Of a stretch of DNA of 64,000 nt, positions 43,236-55,249 are shown in pieces; the stretch's first letter is position 1, and every line of letters starts with the position of its first letter. The stretch is from Bryoerythrophyllum caledonicum. Its lineage: Eukaryota; Streptophyta; Bryopsida; Pottiales; Pottiaceae. The DNA lies in NCBI GenBank assembly GCA_963971425.1, contig OZ020521.1:8759519-8823518 (forward strand), read 5' to 3'. A program made the position numbers and the translations under genes. Below the pieces are notes generated by a model. That model saw nothing but the letters and a program-made list of their open reading frames with translations. It was not told the origin of the DNA and made no database searches.

Positions 43236-43559
43236 ACTTCCTATCATAGACCATGAAGGCAATTACTGGAATTATTGGTTTCAAGATTAGAGGCAATTTA
43301 TCACATTGTTATATAAAAAAAGGAACAGAAACATACTGCTAATTATCACTGATACGCAAAAATAATAGAGAGAATAATATGCCCAAAATTTAGCTCAAAA
43401 CAACTACAAGGTGAACTAGTCAATACTTCATAACAATCATTGACATCAGATATAGTCATAAAGAGTGAGTTCGAATACAAATATCTATAATCTCAACACA
43501 TGGATCTAACCATACTACATGAAGTATCACACATTAAATCCAAAATCTTGTAAAAAGAA

Positions 43560-46421
43560 AGTTAATTTATTTTACTCTATTACAATTCGGACGCAGCAAG
43601 TGCCTCCAAGGAGGCCTTGATAATCACTACTTTCCCCCTCGGAATTTTTGTAGTTGAATCTTGTACACGACTTCCATCCCTCTTTCAAGATCTAGGTTTC
43701 CATGCTGTCAAGATAGAATTGGTACTCTCCCACGTTATGGCTATTCCCTTTACAACTATCCAGCAAAGGTTGCCATTTGTATCCCATTCTTCATAGAACT
43801 TTAAAACATCCCGATCGTGCGATATAGGGCGAAAGAATTATATATGAACAGTATTTGGCATATTTGGGTTAGATGTTAGGATCTGAAATTGTTTGAGCAA
43901 TCTAAAATCGACGCTTGTCTCCATCAGAAGGCCGTAATGCAACAATACAGCCAGTAAAAAAATCGCGACCAATTCTAAAAGAAGGAGGTGGACGATCGCG
44001 CCTCTCGCCAACAAAATGCTCATCTTCACCGTACTCCTCGCATACCTCATCCTCTGCTGAGAACTCATCTTCAACGGCATGGGCGATCCGTGTTGTTGGC
44101 CAAAAGCCATCTTTCAATGATATGGGCGTATCCATTGGAAGAGTCAAAGCATCTCTAACATCGCGCCAATAGTATGATAGCGGCTCAAAACGTATCTGGC
44201 TTCAACAGACTCCCGCGGTGATTGCTCCCAATGATCGATGAATCCTGAAAGCCCCTTCACCACCTTGGGAAGATGCCACATTGTAGAAGACTTCAATGCA
44301 TCAGGTTCTCCGCTAGGCCATAAAGTTCTTCCTTCAGAATCCTCCTTCCACAATTTGATGCCACTACCTTCTCCTCCTTTAGGAAGCCAATCCTCATTAT
44401 GACAAAGGATTTTATACTTCATTACCGGACAACCACTTGAGTCTAGATAAAACTTGAACTGATGAGGCTTCGTATGACCCTGCAAAACTTCACTACCATC
44501 CGCAATCATATCCCCAATGAACTTCAAGTGAAAGTCAGGAACGTCTTGGATGAAATGCGGAATTGTGGGAACACTCTCATTTTTCATGAACGACCTCATC
44601 AGCATAGGAATGGTTGGAAAACTCTCCTTCCTCAGTGTTATACTCCAACGTCCATATAATGCATCTATATTGTCATGTGTGTGATCAGCTAGCATGAAAT
44701 TAACATATACCTTGCAGAAGATGTGTTTTGCAACAAGGAGAGACCAAAAACAAAAATCAAATCTATTTTTGTTATCACCAACAGCATTGTCCATTTGCAC
44801 GTTCAGTATTAGAGGCAAAGGCCTCCCTGGAACCGAGATCTCAAATCTGCGCTAATGGATCCAAATACATCTTTACACCCCGGAATACCGCCGCATACAA
44901 TGGATGAGAACTAGATTCTGGAAAGAGTTGACGGGGCGATGATTTCGGAGGCGCCTCCAGGTCACGCAAGAGTTTTGCAAACAACCCGACCGTGTAATTT
45001 GCATCATGGGAGTATTAATCAAAGCTGTAATACGCATTACGCTAGTCTACATGACCATGGGCAAGCATGCTTGTGACTGTAAGAGGCAACTTCAAAAGCC
45101 CATCTAAGTGCTTTGTTTTATAAGAAAAAACTGGGAAGGCGATCTTTGAGTGGTCCATCTTATCATGCATGATGTTTAGAACCTCCTAGGGCAACGACTT
45201 TTGATCGTAATCGATTCAGGTAGTACAAGTCCTAATGTACAAAAGCAGAATCGATGTCAACATGCATCTTCTTTTGCCATAGCAGTGATTCTTATGTTCC
45301 AGGTTGAGTAAGCTTCTTCTGATCCTTGTATTTGTCACACGTAGGACAACGGGCAAAATTGTCTCCTCCTTTCTTCGCTTAGTACTTAGGGAAGATCACC
45401 GGCCGAATTTTACTCAAGTTTGAGATTGAGATTGGGGGCAATCCACACTCAGCGAGGTGATCATCAAGAAGCGGTATTTTATCCTTCCACTTAAAACTTG
45501 CAGGGAGGACATTTGCCACAGCCTTTTCTCCTGATGGGAGAACACAAGACTTGTGAGGCATGTGGTCCGCATGTCTATCGAGGATGGCTCTAAGAGAGGC
45601 AGTAGCTACAACCGTATAACCTCTAGGCTTACGCAAACCAGTATTCCCGTGGTGTTGAGCGGCATGACCAGCGGCAACGTCCTTCGCATTTTGATAGAAA
45701 GTACTCGAACTTACTCCCATGATTTTCATCCAAGCATGGGTGCAGACATCCGCACCCTCTAGAATCACAACCTTCCCACCCGCAATGTTTCTATAAAACT
45801 GTTTGTGAACGTCAAGTTTGATATGATTTTGAAATTGCACGATGGTCTCATTGTACAAGCGCGTCTGAAGGACTTTTATTTTATCTCTAAGGTAGTGATG
45901 GAGACAGTTTTGAATGCAAAACTATTGCTTGCAAATACATTAATGGAATGAGTGGTCATGAGGAATTGAGCATTCCTAGACACTGATGGACGGGTATTCT
46001 TTGAGGAATTGTTGTACAAATGCGTGCTCCCATCTAGAGGTTTGTTACCCTCAACCAACTAGACATTGTATACGTCCCTAAGGCAATGATGGAAGAGACT
46101 CACATTGTTTAAAAAGACTTGTTGAATTGGCCAAGACTTAAACGAGTACCTCCATTCATCAGGTTCTTCCTCCTTAACAAAAGTACTGGACTCTTGTACT
46201 ACAACATTTGGATCGCCAAGACGACGTGAAGAACCTAGAATTGCACTGGACCAGACATTGCAAACCAATTCCTCGGCAACACGAACACCCAAATCATTGT
46301 GAAGCAAAACAAACATCTTAACCCAGAGGCAACGAGGAATAACATCAAACTCAGGAAGGTCTGGGTTCATGGGAGCGTCAACATGAACCTTGTCCTCCTC
46401 TGAGAAAGACATCCTGGATTC
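43560..46421 (-). pseudogene. DUF7869-type (transposase-like) ORF, degenerate
   Basis: Three long minus-strand blocks in order: 46059-46421 (acidic N-terminus), 45379-45858 (TFYQNAKDVAAGHAAQHHG, ADHMPHKS, SNLSKIRPVIFPKY, followed by a CPTCDKYKD zinc-finger-like piece) and 44144-44818 (LNVQMDNAVGDNKNRF, FCFWSLLVAK, FMLADHTHDNIDALYGRWS). The last block is the signature of DUF7869-type proteins, large repeated proteins that I suspect have an RNase H-like transposase fold. Frameshifts and stops lie between the blocks. Annotating the family depends on my recollection of the motif. Confidence 0.6.
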
Positions 46422-46504
46422 CAATAAGAAAAATATTAGATTACCCTTCCTAACAATATGGGTGAATACCTTGTACGAATGGAAATCAATGCAGAAGTAG
46501 ATGA

Positions 46505-47040
46505 AGTCGGTAATTTAGCTCAAATCGAGGTAAAGTCCGGCGCTTGAAAAGAAAGACTTGCATTTAACTGAATTGACATTTTGGAACAAGCAAATTTAGC
46601 TCGACTCAAGGTAAACTCAAGTGGTATTATATGACAAGAATACAATTTCATGTCTACACTATTAATGCAAATATAAAACTCAATCAAACAAAAAATATCT
46701 AGCTGAGGTAAACTGTTAGTATGACTTAGTAGAAAGTAAACTTGAAATCCAACAAAATAGTCATTAGGTTAAAGTGTAACCGTTTAGGCCAACTCGAGGT
46801 AAACGGACACATGGATTTACGGTAAGTCGGTTTAACTCAAAACGAGCTAAAGTTTCACACTGTTGAGAATAAGAGTTTAGCTCGACTCAAGCTAAAGTGT
46901 CATAAACTTTTTGTAAGGCAGGTTAGCTTAAATCGATCTAAATTATCACACCATTGAAAATGACAGTTTAGCTCGAGTCGAGCTAAACTACCGTACTTAA
47001 AACGGTATGAGAGTTTAGCTCGAGTTGAGCTAAATTATCC
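46505..47040. repeat. Right palindrome array flanking the DUF7869-like ORF
   Basis: About nine units of TTTAGCTCGA-n-TCGAGCTAAA, degenerate to perfect, the best near 46967 and 47013. Same core as the left array. Confidence 0.75.
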
Positions 47041-49163
47041 TTCCGTGATTAATGCCGTCATTTTCGGTCATAATACAGACCAACGCTTCAGCCTATGAAT
47101 TTGCATTTCAGTATACCAAAACCCAAATCTTTGCAATAATAAATCGAAAAACTCGCAGTGATGCTTTGGAATCACACTAGAAATTGGAACTAGAGCAATA
47201 AGCATCATTGTTAAATCCTAAACGCTAGAATACACGGAGAATGCAAGAAGTATATTTTGTTTACCTTACAAAGTAGACAACCGGTGCCTTGTTGCTTTGC
47301 GCAAGCACTCTGCTCAAGCGCGCGCAACCTATAAACATTGCCCTCCTCAACCTCCCGTAGTTGTACCTCCTCCAAGCTTCCCACCCACCACACTTGCACA
47401 GCAACCGAATTGAGGAGGAAAAAAAAGAAGAAACAAGGCGAGGTTCGCCGAGGTTAGTCACGAACACACAACCGTTTCAATTGAGGACTAGGATTTCAAA
47501 AATGGCCGGAAGAAACTTTTCCATAGCCCCTTAAAAAGTGCAAATTTGAAATCTCGGCGCGATATTGACAATACAACCAAGGACCATGAAAATGTAGAGA
47601 AGATACTGAGATGATTAGAATGAATTTGTATTACAATCCAAATAGGACTTATCAGTAAAGTTTTAAGCGAAGTTTTTGTCGAATAAGTTGCATTAAAAAA
47701 CCAATTTTTTTGTATGTGCACGTGTATTTCGAGTAAAAAAGGATGAATTCAAACATGCTCTTGGACATCAAGTTTTTGGGGTTTTCAAAAAGTGCATAAT
47801 GTTATTATTTTGTGATCACTTTAGAATGTTCATTCTTTGGAAGAATCCCCAGTGTCCCCATGGTATGGATTTGGAATTTAAATTGGTTACTATCCACTAA
47901 GTACTCAAAGATTGAAAATGTTAGAATAACTAATAGGTGGATTAAAATATTTTATTCTTGAGTTTACATTGTATTATCATGAGTTTACAGTTACCCCTAA
48001 TTTATAGGCTCAATCCTATATTTATTGAAATTTTCCTAATGCCAATAGTAACACCGTATAATCTCATGGTCTTACTTCCAATATCAAGAATTGATCCAAA
48101 GTCCAGAATTCATCTCAAAACAATATTTACTTAATTGTCGCATAAACGCTATAATCTTCATATGCTTGTGGTGGATTGTAGCCAAAATAATATGGTTAGT
48201 TTCTACAAAAGTATTTTCTCAAGATCTTATAGTTCAAAGTCCAAAATGTTACTTTAAAACTCGATTTTGTTGCCACTTGTTGATAGTAACAGGTTTGGAG
48301 TGTTTCTGAAGGAAATATGCCATGGGCTCCTCCATTTGGATTTTCAATTTACTCAAAGAAAATATTGAAAATTAGAATGTATTTAGGTGATTTTTGAATC
48401 TCTTGTCATAGCCTTATTATTTTTTTTTAAGTTCTACTTCTCCATTAGTTTGGTGTACAACTCACTTAATCATGGTGTAAAATTTACAAATTTTGTATTG
48501 CCAAATTTACACATCAAGGAAGAAGAAAACCATTTTTTTCAATTTCTACTTTAGTATGTTCCAATTTATGGGGTCAAAGGTAATTTAAAAAAATTGTAAA
48601 CATGTGGGAACATAAGTATTGACCACGTTCTTCCGGTTAGGGATGGAAAGATTGATTTTGCTGGTTTTTTTCCACTCTTTGCATTATAATGGGCAACTTT
48701 GAACCATTGAATGAAAAATAGTTAAGGGATTTTTGGGTTCAGACAGGCTTCCTTGTCTAATGCTGTCACTTCTACAGTTTTATTTGGTGAAAAATTTGTG
48801 AATTCTTACCCCACAGATTGAAAGATAATTGTCCCCTACACAGGTACCATTCCACTCAAGTCAACAAAGTAGCAGAGCTAAGACTGCCAAACAAGATGCA
48901 CTTTTGACAAGTTCAAGATCAACCACGCGATTAACTTCCAGACAAACTGCTCACATTCAGACATAGATGTACACGAGTATAAGCGAGTTATATCCCTCCC
49001 ATCACGGAGCCACGACTCTCAGGGTTCTAGATCCTTTCACGCTCCTTATTGGCTACCTAAAATACAAGGATTTTCACTTAGGATTACTAAGTAATCTCAC
49101 AAGAGCGGACTGCAAATGATTCCCGAGGAAGGAAATCGATGCTTACGAAGCTTATTCTCGCGC
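47041..49163. other. AT-rich spacer, nothing recognised
   Basis: No supported gene; the right end includes the 3' flank of the GDSL gene. Confidence 0.4.
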
Positions 49164-51038
49164 TTAAGTCGAGAAGGGGAAGAAGAAGAAGTCCGGGCTG
49201 CAGCCGAGCCCGCCCGCGGGCGTGATGTGCTTCCCGGTCAGGAAAGCCCTGACGGCCGCCTCGTTGAACGTGTTGGAGGTGTGGATGCCGTCCCAGCTCA
49301 GGTGGCCCTTCGGGTTGGGGCACGGCGTCAGGGGCAGGGTCATGGTCAGGTTCACGAACTTGCCCTCCACCAGCCCTGCGTGGCCGCATGTGACGTCCTT
49401 GTTGAAGTTGTACTGACCTCCCACTCCGCAGCACGCCTTCAACGGATTCGTAACATCTGGAGAATAACGGGGATCCGGTTCATGAGTCACCGTCTGGAAT
49501 GTAAACCTGAGAGATTAGGGGAGTGTTAAACTTACTGTATTTCTTGGTGTCCTTGAGGATGTCGGTGTACACGCTGTGGGCGTCGCCGTAGTAGATCTTG
49601 GCCTTGGAATGCTTGGCCCGGAGCTTCTTGACGCTCTCCTCTAGCAGCTGGTTGTGCGCGCTCGTGATCTTGTTGAGCTCGCTCAGGCACCCGTGCGCGT
49701 CGTACTTGGCCTTGCGGCCGCCGTACAGCGTGAGAATGGCGGGGATGCATCCCAGAGGCGGCAGGTTCAACACCAGGATCTCGGAGGCCGTGGGCATCAA
49801 GAGTGTGGGGAAGCCGGGCGGAGTGTAGTACACAGGGGTCAACAATTTCTGCAACAATTTGTCATCAGTTAGGTCACATGTTTGATCAGACCACTGTCCG
49901 TGATTGGAGATCGGCTTGACAGCATGAGCTCACCTCAAGGAGCGTTTCGATGGCGCCCACAACTTCGGGCACGATCTTCTTCGTCTGCGAGACGGTCAGC
50001 TTCTTGTTGTACAGGCTGAAGAGGTAGTCGTGGTAGCCGGCCCACACCAGGAATATCGACTTGCTCACGGTGGCCAGCTTCGGCAAGCTCTGGACCAGTC
50101 CTGATTCAGTGACAGCATGAATCCGGCATTCAGATTACAACTTCAGAATTGAATAATCTCAGACCGATCCATTTCAGATCATGCCAACTTGTAATATGAG
50201 ATTGGGAGTCCGAAGTGATGTGATCCACTTACTGCCGTTGGGGTTGTATACGGGAGACTCGTAGAACCAGAGCCGGATTTTGTAGCGCTCGTACCACTGC
50301 TGCTGCACATCCAGTGAGAACGGGGTGCTGAAATGTTCATCCTTGTGCCACACCTTCACGGTCCTCGCCGGAGCGCCGTACGCCGCGAAGTTAGTGCCGT
50401 ACGTGAAGTCCCCCGCTGTCCCTCTCAGCACCGCGTAGATGGGCCGCCTCCTCACCCCGAACGCTGCACCAATCAAGATCATCCGAAACCAATCAGCTCG
50501 CAAACATCACAGGCCTCGTCTTGATTTTAAGACCCTCGATCCCCACGCAAATCAAGAAAATCCTCAGCCTGATCGCCAGACAGAGCAAAACAAATCCACT
50601 CTGTCCTCTGTCCTCCATTTACACCAGTCCATCCAAATCGACTAGCTCATAATCCTGCCTAAAATCACAGTCCTCTACTACGATCAAGTGATTCAAAGAA
50701 CTCTCATCCTGATCGCCACAACTAGCACTCTGTTTTCACAAAATCATCACATGACCATCGACCATACCGAGGAAGTCGACCAAGAGCTTTCCGTCGGAGA
50801 ACCGATCCGCAGCGTGCATGGGGAACAGGATGCCGTTGGGGTCGAGCTCGGCGTGGGCAAACTTTTCGGGGAACGCAGCGATGGAATTGCCAGTGTCAGT
50901 CAGCGAGTCTCCGAAAGCGTACACTGCAGGGTACGAGCAGTTGGGCAGCGCCGTAGACGCGGCTGCCTGCAACATGAGGCACAGCATCAGCGCCCCGAAC
51001 CCGACGACTCGCATCCTGATCCTCCCCGGAGCTGCCAT
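49164..51038 (-). CDS. GDSL esterase/lipase, secreted
   Basis: Five exons join cleanly: 50768-51038, 50233-50463, 49934-50100, 49536-49848, 49164-49456, giving 424 residues. The start chosen is the ATG at 51036-51038, because a hydrophobic signal segment (GFGALMLCLMLQAAAS) follows; an upstream in-frame ATG at 51131 would bury it. Block I is YAFGDSLTDTGN (catalytic Ser), and block V is SWDGIHTSN (Asp and His). Block III, normally GxND, reads WAGYHDY, so the usual oxyanion-hole Asn is replaced. N...ACCGVGG precedes block V as in plant GDSL proteins. Likely an apoplastic acyl-ester hydrolase; substrate unknown. The ORF is intact and GC-rich. Confidence 0.9.
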
Positions 51039-51197
51039 CACGATCGACCAGTCCGGTGCGTCCCAACTCCAGAACCACTGCTCCCGCTTGATGATGATGA
51101 TGATCTGCAACTCCAGGTAGAATTCTCGCACTCGAAACTCTGCGACGAGGTGAGCAGCGGACTGGACTGTTGAGCTTCAGGTTCAGTTCAGCGCTAC

Positions 51198-51204
51198 TTA
51201 TAAG
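51198..51204 (-). promoter_or_regulatory. TATA box of the GDSL gene
   Basis: CTTATAAG on both strands at about 160 bp upstream of the chosen ATG. Confidence 0.5.
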
Positions 51205-51949
51205 CCTGGCCGAGGAGCAAGACGTACAACGGCCATATTACTCTTCTAATCAAAGGTAAAAATATTTTGAACAACTAGATACTGTAGTACTGCAATAATC
51301 CCTGCCAGAAGTTAACCCCTGAATTACGTTGACAATTTCACACCTACTGTAAACACTTCAAAATTGCTCGATTTAGTGCAATGAGTAAGGACGACCAAAA
51401 AACATGAATTTTTAGTTCAAACCGTAGGATCTCAATGAAGACTTATTTGAGTTTTCCTGAAAGTCACCTAAATACACTAGATAGGTACCCCGAATCTTAG
51501 GGTCTTATGTTAGTAACCGGGACCACATGCACATGGTGTCTTGACTTGGGAAAGGTTTGGGGGAACTATTGGTCAACCCTGTGAGAACTTAGGGTACTAT
51601 GGGGAGCTTTAGCTTGCATGGGGTAGGGCCCAAGAACATTGATTGCAAAGCATTTCATTGGTGCAGAAAAAGGCGATATGAAATTTCCTCATGCTCTCAT
51701 TCTTTCCGTTTATACATCTCATACTCTGTGGCACCATATTCCTCCTGACTTGCCCATTCAGGGAGCACTTTCAGGAAAACTCTATTGAGTCACATACTCA
51801 CAAATTTCAGAAACTTTGACCGGAGGGTTTAAAAGATTATAGTGTCTGTAGAAGAGAAAAGGGTTCAACTCTGAGTAGATCGACAAACATTGACTTCACA
51901 TGGTGTCCAATTTTTGCACTACACAAGGTCTAAATTCATTACCATCATG
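51205..51949. other. Upstream region, nothing further recognised
   Basis: AT-rich, no ORF with family features. Confidence 0.4.
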
Positions 51950-53455
51950 TTAACCCCTAAAGTTCCTTGGCAATTTTGCTCAAATACTGGTTCAAAATTG
52001 CCAATGTCGTAAAGAGGCACAAAATCACTTTTTTTAGCAAGTTTTTGGACTTTGAACCGCAAGATCTTTAGAAATATTCCTACTTATATATGCCATATTT
52101 TTTTGGTTGCAATCCACTGCACAGATATGAATATTATAGCTTTTGAAGTTCAAGAAATAGTTTTTTTGCCCTTCCCTGGCAAGGTTAGCCCACTTTGAGT
52201 TCGCATATCTTGTAACTTTTACACTAAAGTGTATTCGAAACCATTACCAATATGATTCATATGATGTTAGGTGATTGCGTACAAAATTGGGTCTTGTTTA
52301 TTAAATATTGGGCCATGTCATCTCACCTACTTCCCCTAAAAGTTAGGGTCGTTAAACTTTTGTTTACATGAGGAGGGAAAAAAAACTAATGTTGCAAATC
52401 TCTGCTAGTAGACCCAGTCCAATTTCATTTTTAATTTATTTCTCTTAAAGAATTTTCTTGACTTTTGTGAAAGGCATCTTTCACGATTCTTCTCCCAAGC
52501 CATGATTTGGGCTACCCACCCTTCCTCCACCCTTTGTGCCCCTATTTGCTGCCCCCCTTTGACATTGGTATGTCATTCGTTCACAAGGCTCCCCAGGCTG
52601 CCCAGGCTACCTAGTGTCTCCATATTTGACTTTGAAGGCCAATAACTTTCAAACTATGAGTCCAAAAAAAAAACCCCCCATGAAGCTCTTATTAGGGACA
52701 ATCAAAACAAAAATCTAAAAAAAAAGGTTTTTTTTTCAATTTTCAAGAACCTGCCCAAAAACGAAACTGTCTCCCAAGGGACACTTGGTCCTTTAGATGT
52801 TAAAAAAGATATTATTTCCTTGTACACCAATTTTTAGAGGTAAAAAAAGGGTGTAGCATATTCAAAAAAATTGTACGAGGAGACTGTGGAGGACCTTCAA
52901 AATTTGTCAATTTACATTTTATAATTTTGTGAACTTAATATATTTTAGAATGAGAATCTGAATGGCCAATTAGAAGATTTATCCCACATTATTCTACGGG
53001 GGAAGTAAAAAGTAAAAATACAAAGATTTGTAAGTTTTATGTGGAAATGAAGAAGATTTTTTGGTACCTTGTCCTATAGTGTGCAACAATGTGAAAATGT
53101 TTGACTTGGATTAATAAGCTATTTTTTAATAAAGACAAGAGATTTTTTTACAATATGAAAGGAAATAATACTATTTGCTACTATTGAAAAGGCTTACACT
53201 CAATAGAGTGTCCTAGCAAAAGTTTTTGGAGTTGCTCGACGTGCCTGCTCTCCCCATTTGAACTTCAAACCCCTATAACTTTTTTCATTAAATGTCGGAT
53301 TTAGGAAAAAATTACTCACACAAAGCTCTTAGTATTGTCCATCTACAATAAATATTTTAAAAAAAAAATGTTATAAATTGACACAATAGGAATCTGCCCA
53401 AACCTTCAAGAGTTCACCGAGGAGGCGTTTGATAATTTAGGGATTAAACTATTGT
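51950..53455. repeat. Relics of the TTAA-flanked element family
   Basis: TTAACCCCTAAAG at 51950, with internal segments (TTGGTTGCAATCCACTGCAC near 52102; GAAGGCCAATAACTTTCAAAC near 52639) matching the 32222-32703 element. A decayed right end (ACACTTGGTCC...TTAA) finishes at 52803. A further related stretch follows to about 53455. Confidence 0.55.
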
Positions 53456-55249
53456 CAAGTTACATTTCCGCTAACTCACAACCTCACTAAACTTGTAATC
53501 TCAGCTAACTATAACGGTCACTCCTCACTCTTCAACACCTCACTGTGCCTCTAAAGTAGGATGCCTCTAAAGTGAGATGATGGTTGTGGTGAATGGAGGT
53601 GCATTAGGTTCAAGTTACCTAGCCCCCTATTAAACTCACTACTATCTTTTAATCTCTATTAAGTTCTTACCACCTCTACTAACCGGCACCATATTTGGTT
53701 ATAACTCATGGGTTTACCTTCAAGAGGGCGGAGTAGTTCTATTACACTAGCCTATCTCCAGTGGCCATACGCTTCGTGAATAGAATGAACAAACACTATA
53801 TTCACGTTGCTCACCTTTGGAGACCGGAGTTCTTCTTCTCTATAACCCATGGGGGGATATGAAAAGATCGGAATACTTGGCACCATATTTGGTAATAACT
53901 TATGGGAGGATTGAGTGTATGGGATCGAAATATTCCGATCATTTTATCCGTGCTTGGGTGGCAAGATTATTTTTGCCGATGGAACTGCGTCAACCGTGGC
54001 TGTTTGAGGCTTGCACGTTGGGTCAACATTCCGACTGGCAGGCGTTGACATTGGAGGTACATGTGTCAGAGGTCAACGGACACGGGCAGAGGCGACTGGA
54101 GAGTTGGAGTCCAAGTTCGGTGAATCCTTGTACTGTAACTAAATGTGGGCGTCCGTTGCTGCGACTCGTGTTCCAGAATCTCAGGTTCCAAACGTAGGAA
54201 GCCCGCCATAACCAATAAGTTGAGTAATGTGCAAATATGGAGGGGAAAAAAAATTACATTTAATTTCGTAGGCAGTTGTATCATAATTTTAACCCAAGTG
54301 GTTTCATAATATTCTGATGAGATGTGAATTAGTTAAGAATTTTCAAAGTGTGCTGCCATAAATAAATGGTGGTCGTCAATAGGTCACACCCCTCGTAAGG
54401 GTTGACCAAAACTAAAGGGTTTGGAGTGATAGCAAACCTCCATTTGGATGGGTGGTAATGGGATGGATGTACCCCAATTCTATACATGTTGATTATGGGT
54501 TTTACTTGGTCTTCAAACATGTAAATAAATAAGATACTGCGGAAACTTATTGACTTTCTTTCAGGAAAATAAATGATGGAAATTTTGCAATAATTCTGGA
54601 GATAACAGCCGCCACGGAAAATTTTATGTTGAAAAGTCTTTAGGGGTCGGAAGAGCATCTGCTTTACTTTCTAATATATACTGGAAAGCTCACAATATAC
54701 GTTGACAATATGTTGTGTTGACCAGATTAGTATGTGTAGAAATTGGAATTAACGATTGAAATTAAAGCACCGGATTTTTGGTAATTTCTCAGTTTTTAAC
54801 AGGGCAGAAACATTCACTTCGTCTGCAATTATCTTTCAATTCGTATGGTCAAAATTCACAAAAAATTTACCACATCATCTCATATGAGATTAGAAGAAGA
54901 TCAATCTCAAAACATTCATCTTGGCTATTTTTTTTTTATCAATGCAGTACATACTTCTCAAAAATGCCTTGGTTATTTAGGGGTTAAGTTTGGGGCATAT
55001 GTAGCATTTTTTAATTATTTTTTTCAATATATATATATTTTGGAAGTCAAACCACTATTGATGAATGTCTTGTCGAAATAATATTAGTGGTCGAACATAG
55101 ACTCTTTATTCATGTTGGTCTCCTTAGAAATTGGAGTTCTTGTTTTGAAGGTAAAATTCTTTCATGATGTTGGACCAGGTGCAGTCTAATTTCTTGTTAA
55201 TTGAATGATAAAATTTGAGATTTTTTCATTTTTTTATAAATACTTCAAA
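53456..55249. other. Spacer, nothing recognised
   Basis: A 126-residue plus-strand frame (53817-54197) begins with TTG and shows no family features; not called. Confidence 0.4.

Noticed and set aside
49116..50524. Plus-strand ORFs over the GDSL gene
   Set aside because: Antisense shadows; the minus-strand exons have catalytic motifs and splice sites.
53817..54197. 126-residue plus-strand ORF
   Set aside because: TTG start, no homology features, no promoter.
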